A stretch of DNA of 19,302 bases, from assembly GCA_003170875.1 (NCBI GenBank), contig PMYJ01000050.1, positions 7,012 through 26,313 on the forward strand, given 5' to 3'. Position numbers and translations under genes: made by a program. Under the pieces are notes generated by a model. It did no database searches and was not told where the DNA came from. It worked only from the letters and a program-made list of their open reading frames with translations. The DNA is from Candidatus Dormiibacterota bacterium. GTDB taxonomy: Bacteria; Chloroflexota; Dormibacteria; Aeolococcales; Aeolococcaceae. Shown here in pieces: positions 14,358 through 19,302 of the stretch. Each line of letters opens with the position of its first letter. Within the stretch, counting starts at the first letter, position 1.

Positions 14358-15653
14358 GTGACGAGCAAGCGATTCGGGCCGCTGCTGGCTGCTGCCCTCT
14401 GCGGGGCGATGGTGGCCGCCTACCTGGTGCTCTGGCTCGGAGTCGGCACCCTCCAGATCGGCCGGAGCGACTTCACCTCCACCTACGTCGGCGCCACCCT
14501 GCTGCGGGAGGGGCACGGGTCCTCCATGTACGACGAGGCGCTCCAGACCCCGCTCCACGCCTCTCTGATCGCGCCCGACCGGGAGGGCAACCTTCCCTTC
14601 GTCAACCCGCCGCTCGCGGCGGCGCTCGCGCTCCCGGTCAGTCTGCTGAGCCTCCAGGACGCATACCGGCTCTGGTCGCTCCTCCAATTTGCCCTGCTGG
14701 TGGCGGCGGTGGTCGTGGCCATCCGCGCCGCGCCCGGGAGGCGCTCGCTCGCACCCCTCACGCAGGTGACCATCGGGCTGGTGGCGCTCGCCTGTCTGGG
14801 GACGTGGGCGACCCTCCTCCTCGGCCAGTGGGATGGGCTCTCCGCCGCCGGTCTCGCCGTCTCCTACGCATGCCTCCGGCGCCGAATGCCGGCGACCGCC
14901 GGGGCCGTCCTGGCGGTCACCGCGCTGATCGCCAAGCCGCACCTGGCACTGGGTCTCGCCGCTTTCGTGATCGGGGTGCGCGACCGGCGGCTGATCCTCG
15001 GCGCGGCAGGTGGCGCCGCCGCGTCGGTGCTGCTCTCCCTGCTCGTCGCCGGACCCGGCGGGATCGCCGGGTTCGTCGGCGCGGCGATCCACTCGACCAC
15101 GCGGTGGCAGCTCGCCAACATGGTGAGCCTGGTCGGGATCTCGGGGTCGGTCGCCGGCAACGGCATCGCGTCCCACGTCCTGGCGGCGGTGGGGTCGCTG
15201 GTCGCCATCCTCATCGCCGCGGCTCTCGGCGCCGCGATGAGAAGCAGGCCGGCACGGCTGGAGGCGGCGCTCGCCGGAGCGGCCGTGCTCTCCCTGCTCG
15301 CGTCGCCGCACGCCTACTGGGATGACCTCGCCCTGCTCGTCCCCGCACTGGCGTGGTGCCTCACCGTCCTGGCAGCGCGGCCCGGCGGTGCCCGCCGCCT
15401 GGGCGCCGGGGTCGTGGTGGCATGGATCGCCATCAGCCTCGCGTCCTACGTGGACATCGCCAGCGATGCCGCCGTGCCGTGGGGCGTGCTGACGCCGTGG
15501 GCGCTGATCGGCGCTGCGGGACTGGCCATCGCCGTCTGCCGTCGCCAGGGCGCGACCGCGTCCCCCAGGGCCGCCGACGGGACCCCACCACGGGTGCAGC
15601 CGCCGGCCGGCCGTGACCTCGATGTCCGTCCGATGTCCGCCCACCCCGGATAG
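14358..15653 (+). CDS. GT87/DUF2029-type integral-membrane mannosyltransferase
   Basis: 431 residues, highly hydrophobic with about 10 membrane segments. It starts with a short basic stretch and a first segment at 8-30, then an extracytoplasmic loop RSDFTSTYVGATLLREG (36-52) whose Asp38 occupies the position of the conserved catalytic acid in GT-C/GT87 enzymes. LPFVNPPLAAAL (about 70-80) and LLLGQWDGLSAAGLA further on are also typical, as is AKPHLALGLAAFVIG. GT87 enzymes use polyprenyl-phosphate-mannose on the outer face of the membrane in actinobacteria. The C-terminal ~35 residues are Pro/Arg/Ala-rich and probably disordered. The start chosen is GTG 14358. It is divergent from the sugar-phosphate transferase, with a 151-base region between them. 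The acceptor is unknown; a role in the same surface glycan is plausible because of proximity only. Confidence 0.78.
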   Translation: MTSKRFGPLLAAALCGAMVAAYLVLWLGVGTLQIGRSDFTSTYVGATLLREGHGSSMYDEALQTPLHASLIAPDREGNLPFVNPPLAAALALPVSLLSLQDAYRLWSLLQFALLVAAVVVAIRAAPGRRSLAPLTQVTIGLVALACLGTWATLLLGQWDGLSAAGLAVSYACLRRRMPATAGAVLAVTALIAKPHLALGLAAFVIGVRDRRLILGAAGGAAASVLLSLLVAGPGGIAGFVGAAIHSTTRWQLANMVSLVGISGSVAGNGIASHVLAAVGSLVAILIAAALGAAMRSRPARLEAALAGAAVLSLLASPHAYWDDLALLVPALAWCLTVLAARPGGARRLGAGVVVAWIAISLASYVDIASDAAVPWGVLTPWALIGAAGLAIAVCRRQGATASPRAADGTPPRVQPPAGRDLDVRPMSAHPG

Positions 15654-15671
15654 CCTTCTGATCGTCGCTCC

Positions 15672-15694
15672 GGGAGGGCTGGGGGGCTGCGGGG
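15672..15694 (+). promoter_or_regulatory. Potential G-quadruplex upstream of the PrgI-fusion gene
   Basis: Four runs of three or more G (15672-15674, 15676-15678, 15681-15686, 15691-15694) are separated by loops of 1, 2 and 4 bases, so the stretch meets the usual G3+N1-7 pattern. It lies in the 68-base gap on the coding strand, 27 bases before the GTG. It could be incidental in such GC-rich DNA. Confidence 0.35.
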
Positions 15695-15721
15695 AGGTGG
15701 TGCAAGGGAGGAGGAAGGGCC

Positions 15722-17191
15722 GTGGCCGAGATCAACTTCGCCGACGGGTTCGATGCCCCGGAGCCGCTGGCATGGGGGCTGACCCCTGCCCAGCTCGGAA
15801 CCGTCGTCGCCGGCGCCGTTCTCGCCTACCTCTGCCTCCACGCGCCGCTCCCTCGCATCGTGGCCGTCCCGCTCGCGCTCATTGCGGCGAGCGCCGGGTT
15901 GACCCTGGCGCTGGCACGGCGCGAGGGTCGGACGCTCATCTCGTGGGCTGCGGCGGCGGCGCGCTTCTGGACCCGACCACGTCGCGGCCTCCTCGTCGTG
16001 GTGCAGGCACCCGAGCCGCCGGACCCGACGAGCACTCAGGACTCCACCCGCCGGAGAGAGCCGGTGATCCTCGACCGGGAGGACCGGGTCCGACCCTCCC
16101 CCTCCCGGCTGCGGTGGGAGCCCGGGGACGAGGTGGAGACATCCCGTCGCGTGCCCCTCGTGCTCCTCCCGGAGCCGCTCACCGCGGCGAGGGAGCGCGG
16201 AGCCGAGGCAGTCCCGGCCGAGAGCCGCCCGCTCCCCGTCCTCGGCGTCGCCGACGCGGCGCTCCTGGAGGTACCCGCGGCCCGCGGTCCCGAGCTCGGG
16301 GTGGCGAGCCGGACCGCGTCCCCGAGCGGTGCGGATCCGGGGTGGATCGGGACGAGCCCTCCGCCCGCTCCCCGTGTCACCCGCCGTCTCACCTTCTTCT
16401 CGCTGAGCGGCGGCTCCGGACGGACGACCCTGGCCGTCGAGGTGGCGGGGCTCCTGGCCGGCCCGACACACCGCGGGAACGCGTGGGGGATGCTGGTACC
16501 CCCCCGCGTCGCCCTCGTCGACCTCGACCTCACGAGCCCCCGCGCTGCCATCCGGCTCGGCTTGCCCGCTCCGACCGAGTGGGGCCTGGCGGAGGGCGGA
16601 CCCGTGGGACCGGAGGTCGCGAGGCTCCTGTCGGTCCACCGGAGCGGCCTGCTGCTGCTCCCCGGGCCGGCCCGGTTGCTCCCAGCCGGCAGCTGCGACC
16701 GGGCCGACGTCGTCAACCGTCTGGCCGCCGCCGTCGATGACCTGGAGAGGCGGGGCTGCGACACCATCGTTCTCGACGTCGCCGGCGACCTCAGCGCCCT
16801 CACCCGGTGGGCGCTGCAGTGCGCCCACGACATCTTCGTCGTCGTCACCCCGACCGCGGGCGGGGTGCACGACGCCTACCGGAGCACCGAGGCACTGCGC
16901 CGGCTCGGCCTTCGCCGCCAGCTTCGCTACGTGGTCAATCGGGCCGGCGGCGCGCTCACGCTGGACGAGGCCATGCTCGACCTCGGTGGTGCGGTGGTCG
17001 CGCACATCCCCGACGACCCCGACCTCGAACGCGCCGAGATGGACCACCGCCTGCTCGGCCGGGAGAGCCGTGGAGCGACCGCGGCGGCACTGCGAGCCCT
17101 GGCGGCGACCGTCGACGCGCGCTTCCTCGCCTCCGCCGCTTCTGCCCCGGCACCCGTTGCTCGCCGGCTTCTGCGGCACCGGGCCGGCTAG
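15722..17191 (+). CDS. PrgI-like membrane domain fused to a ParA/MinD/CpaE-type ATPase
   Basis: 489 residues from GTG 15722, with AGGAGG at 15709-15714 seven bases upstream. Residues 1-90 resemble the small PrgI family of Gram-positive type IV secretion clusters: a soluble start, two membrane segments (about 24-40 and 46-65), then a short Trp/Arg-rich tail. Residues 95-220 form a Pro/Arg/Glu-rich linker that is probably disordered. Residues 221-470 are a SIMIBI ATPase: FFSLSGGSGRTTLAVE at 225-240 (Walker A), VALVDLDLTSPRAAIRLG at 263-280 (switch I region, Asp267), CDTIVLDVAGDLS at 346-358 (Walker B, Asp352), VVVTPTAGGVHDA, and VVNRAGG at 404-410. Both signature lysines of KGGxGKTT are replaced (Ser229, Arg234), as in TadZ/CpaE relatives. 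The VirB4-like gene starts 9 bases later. Domain assignments are from motifs; the fusion itself is seen directly, without any stop or frameshift. Confidence 0.8.
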   Translation: MAEINFADGFDAPEPLAWGLTPAQLGTVVAGAVLAYLCLHAPLPRIVAVPLALIAASAGLTLALARREGRTLISWAAAAARFWTRPRRGLLVVVQAPEPPDPTSTQDSTRRREPVILDREDRVRPSPSRLRWEPGDEVETSRRVPLVLLPEPLTAARERGAEAVPAESRPLPVLGVADAALLEVPAARGPELGVASRTASPSGADPGWIGTSPPPAPRVTRRLTFFSLSGGSGRTTLAVEVAGLLAGPTHRGNAWGMLVPPRVALVDLDLTSPRAAIRLGLPAPTEWGLAEGGPVGPEVARLLSVHRSGLLLLPGPARLLPAGSCDRADVVNRLAAAVDDLERRGCDTIVLDVAGDLSALTRWALQCAHDIFVVVTPTAGGVHDAYRSTEALRRLGLRRQLRYVVNRAGGALTLDEAMLDLGGAVVAHIPDDPDLERAEMDHRLLGRESRGATAAALRALAATVDARFLASAASAPAPVARRLLRHRAG

Positions 17192-17199
17192 CGCCACCC

Positions 17200-19266
17200 T
17201 TGCCACGATCCCGAACCGTCGCCACAGGGCTGCGCGTCGGCATCGAGGGCGACCGGGTGGTCACCCCGGACGGTCTCCTACTCGGGGTCCTCCTCTGCGA
17301 CGAGGTGGACCTCCTCGCCTTCGAGCCGTGGCGCCGGGAAGCGGCCATCGACTCTCTGGAGGGCCTGCTGCGCGGCCTCTCCGCCGAGCTGGTCCTGACG
17401 GTGCAGGTGCGCCGCCACCGCCTCGATGCGGAAGGGCCGGGAGGAGAGGCCGATGGGCTGACCAGCGCGCTGGACTTGCACTGGCGAGACCGGCTGGCCG
17501 CCACCCCGACCCTTCACCGCCGGGTGGCGGCTTCGATCCGCCACCACGACCTCGCGGAGCTGGAGCGCGAGCTGGACTCCGCCGCCACCAGCCTGGCCGC
17601 GGCCGGCGTCCCCGCCCGGCGGCTGGCAGGCGCCGAGCTGCGCGAGCATCTTCGTGACGCCGGCCTTGACCTGCCCCGCGTGGCCTGGATCGACGAGCCC
17701 CGGCAGGCCCGGGTCGGCGAACGCCTGGCGCGGGTGGCCGTTCTCGATCGCCTCCCGGGCGGCTCGGTCAACGCCGGCTGGCTGGCGGCGCTCATCCGCG
17801 CCCCGATGGAATGCGACATCGCCGTCCACCTGGTCCCGACCTCCCGGCGACTGGCGACCGGGATGCTGAGCCGCCGGATGCGCCACCTCGGCGCGCACCA
17901 GCTGCTGGAGGCCGACCGCGGACTGGTTCCCGACGCCGCCGTCGAGACCGGCCTCGAGGCAGCTCGGCGGCTGCGCGATCGACTGGCGCGCAATACCGGA
18001 CGCCCGCTCCGCCTCTGGCTCACCGCGGTCGCCATGGGCGACGATCCCGTGAGCCTGGAGGCGGCCTGGGGGCGCCTGCGGGGTGCCTTCAGCGCCAGCC
18101 TCGGCGGGTGCCGCCCGGGCCATTTCGAGCACCTCGGCGGACTTCTCGCCGCCGGGGGCCTGGGACCGCCGCCCGGCCCCGGCAAGCTGGTCGACTCCCA
18201 CGCCGCCGCCAGCTGCGCCCCCTGGCTGCAGGCCTGTATTGACGACCCAAACGGCTACCGGATCGGGCGGATGGCCGATAGCGGCCTGCCGGTGAGCGTC
18301 GACCCCTTCCTCCAGCCCCACCACGCCAACGCCAACGTCGGGATCTTCGCGGCCTCGGGACAGGGCAAGAGCTTCTTGATCGGCGGGTTGCTGATCGAGG
18401 CCCGCCGCCACGGGGTGGAGGCCATCGTGGTCGATCCCGAGGGCGAATACCGAGGGCTGGTCGAGCGTCTCGGTGGGGAGTGGCTGGACCTGGTCACCGA
18501 AGCTGCCATCAACCCCTTTGACCTGGGGGAGGATGACGACGCGGCGGCGGTGGTGGTCGACGTCTGCGCGGCGCTCTGCGAGGGGATGAGCGAGCTCGAA
18601 CGGGCTGCCGTCGAAGCCGCGGCGCGCTCGGCTCAGGCCGCCGCCCGCAGCGCCGGTGAGCGCGCCCGGTTGCGGCAGTGCCTCGACGAATTGGATCGAA
18701 GTGCGCCCCGGGTGTCCCAGGTCCTACGGCGTTTCCTGGATGGCGGGCTGGCCGGCTTCCTCGATCGTCCCACCGCGGCGGCCTGGACCCGCCCACTCGT
18801 TGCCGTGGGGCATCGCGAGGTCCGTGAGGAGCTGGTCCCGGTCACCACCCTCCTGCTGGGACGGCTGCTCTGGGAGCTGGTCCGGCGGGCGCCCAGACGC
18901 CGTCACATCATCCTCGACGAGGTGGGAATGCTCACCTCGCACCCCGCCCTCCGCCGGCTCCTCTCCCAGCTCGCCCGGCGCTCCCGGAAGCACGGCTGCT
19001 CCCTGGTGGTGGCGACCCAGAACGTCCAGGACCTGCTCGGGAGCGAGGAGGGGACGGTGGTCGCCAGCAACTGCTCGGTGGTGCTCTGTGGAGGCCACCG
19101 CGCCGTCGAGGTCGCGGCCATGGACCGTGCCTTCGGCCTCACCGAGGACCAGCGGCGCCGGCTCGAACGGGCCTCCCGCGGCGAGTTCCTCCTGGTGTCG
19201 GGCGGCCGGAGGGGGATGATCCAGGTCGACCTCCCGGAGGTCTATCGCGCCATGATCTCTGGGTGA
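17200..19266 (+). CDS. VirB4-like conjugative/secretion ATPase
   Basis: 688 residues from TTG 17200; the frame is open to 16807, but that part runs within the preceding gene and is Arg/Pro/Gly-rich. GTG 17257, with GAGGGC 8 bases upstream, is an alternative start. The N-terminal third (LRVGIEGDRVVTPDGLLLGVLLCDEVDLL onward) is the divergent VirB4 front region, with Arg/Leu-rich helices. The C-terminal motor shows FAASGQGKSFLIG (Walker A, Lys390), VEAIVVDPEGEYRGL, AINPFDL, RHIILDEVGML at 568-578 (Walker B, Asp573-Glu574), LVVATQNVQDLL at 602-613, and NCSVVLCGGH, then FLLVSGGRRGMIQVDLP. VirB4/TraE-type hexameric ATPases energise type IV secretion at the inner membrane, commonly beside PrgI genes in monoderms. 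Partner and substrate of this one are unknown. Confidence 0.85.
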   Translation: MPRSRTVATGLRVGIEGDRVVTPDGLLLGVLLCDEVDLLAFEPWRREAAIDSLEGLLRGLSAELVLTVQVRRHRLDAEGPGGEADGLTSALDLHWRDRLAATPTLHRRVAASIRHHDLAELERELDSAATSLAAAGVPARRLAGAELREHLRDAGLDLPRVAWIDEPRQARVGERLARVAVLDRLPGGSVNAGWLAALIRAPMECDIAVHLVPTSRRLATGMLSRRMRHLGAHQLLEADRGLVPDAAVETGLEAARRLRDRLARNTGRPLRLWLTAVAMGDDPVSLEAAWGRLRGAFSASLGGCRPGHFEHLGGLLAAGGLGPPPGPGKLVDSHAAASCAPWLQACIDDPNGYRIGRMADSGLPVSVDPFLQPHHANANVGIFAASGQGKSFLIGGLLIEARRHGVEAIVVDPEGEYRGLVERLGGEWLDLVTEAAINPFDLGEDDDAAAVVVDVCAALCEGMSELERAAVEAAARSAQAAARSAGERARLRQCLDELDRSAPRVSQVLRRFLDGGLAGFLDRPTAAAWTRPLVAVGHREVREELVPVTTLLLGRLLWELVRRAPRRRHIILDEVGMLTSHPALRRLLSQLARRSRKHGCSLVVATQNVQDLLGSEEGTVVASNCSVVLCGGHRAVEVAAMDRAFGLTEDQRRRLERASRGEFLLVSGGRRGMIQVDLPEVYRAMISG

Positions 19267-19302
19267 ACACCGGACCCTCGGCGACGGCGCAAGATGGCGG
19301 CG
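19263..19302 (+). CDS. Start of a further gene in the same operon (partial)
   Basis: GTGA at 19263-19266 overlaps the VirB4-like stop (TGA 19264-19266), and the GTG frame stays open to the end of the window (13 codons, beginning with Asn, Thr, Gly, Pro). The 4-base overlap matches the coupling used elsewhere in the window. ATG at 19294 is another possible start. Too little is visible to name a product. Confidence 0.4.
   Translation, partial: MNTGPSATAQDGG

Noticed and set aside
13061..15325. A 754-codon plus-strand open frame crossing the sugar-phosphate transferase and GT87 genes.
   Set aside because: It spans two well-supported genes and a regulatory gap; its composition is low-complexity and Arg/Gly/Pro/His-rich. 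It is a frame shadow.
1..19302. tRNA or rRNA genes, CRISPR arrays, insertion sequences or att sites.
   Set aside because: No cloverleaf-like sequence, regularly spaced repeat, transposase or flanking duplication was noticed; intergenic space is too small for most of these. I could not run covariance or repeat searches.

Overview
This window is very GC-rich (roughly 70%), uses GTG starts freely, and its coding-dense genes are mostly joined by 4-base stop/start overlaps. The PrgI-type membrane domain next to a VirB4-like ATPase is typical of monoderm bacteria. An actinobacterial, Chloroflexota or Dormibacterota-like genome is plausible, but no rRNA or other phylogenetic marker is present, so the lineage is an inference.

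Layout. (1) Bases 1-555, + strand: the C-terminal part of an alpha/beta-hydrolase that began before the window. (2) Bases 552-11634, - strand: a compact nine-gene operon that makes and handles a nonulosonic acid of the pseudaminic type. In transcription order it holds pseB (UDP-GlcNAc 4,6-dehydratase), pseC (4-aminotransferase), a Gfo/Idh/MocA oxidoreductase, an SpsF-type cytidylyltransferase, a class III (GSA-aminomutase-like) aminotransferase, a capsule-type glycosyltransferase, a Wzx-type flippase, a pseG-pseH fusion and pseI (condensing synthase). (3) Bases 11796-14206, - strand: a polyprenyl-phosphate sugar-1-phosphate transferase overlapping an ExoA-like family 2 glycosyltransferase. (4) Bases 14358-15653, + strand: a GT87/DUF2029-type integral-membrane mannosyltransferase. 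(5) Bases 15722 to the window end, + strand: a PrgI-like membrane domain fused to a ParA/MinD/CpaE-type ATPase, then a VirB4-like ATPase, then the first codons of a third gene.

How the genes fit together. PseB, PseC, PseH, PseG and PseI account for every step from UDP-GlcNAc to a Pse-type nonulosonate. Canonical PseF is absent, and an SpsF-family enzyme is placed to make the CMP-activated sugar, as in the Bacillus sps spore-coat operon. The extra oxidoreductase and class III aminotransferase may tailor the sugar. The capsule-type transferase, the flippase, the separately transcribed initiating transferase and the GT2 would assemble and export a lipid-linked surface glycan. No polymerase or ligase lies inside the window.

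The most unusual part is the right end. A PrgI domain is fused to a P-loop ATPase lacking both signature lysines, and a VirB4-like ATPase follows. This could be the front of an uncharacterised type IV secretion- or pilus-like machine, but only two full genes are visible. Two intergenic regions also carry a 17-base motif matching at 14 positions, in the same orientation upstream of the two minus-strand operons, which could be a shared operator. No tRNA, rRNA, CRISPR array or insertion sequence was seen, and no gene-free stretch exceeds 300 bases.
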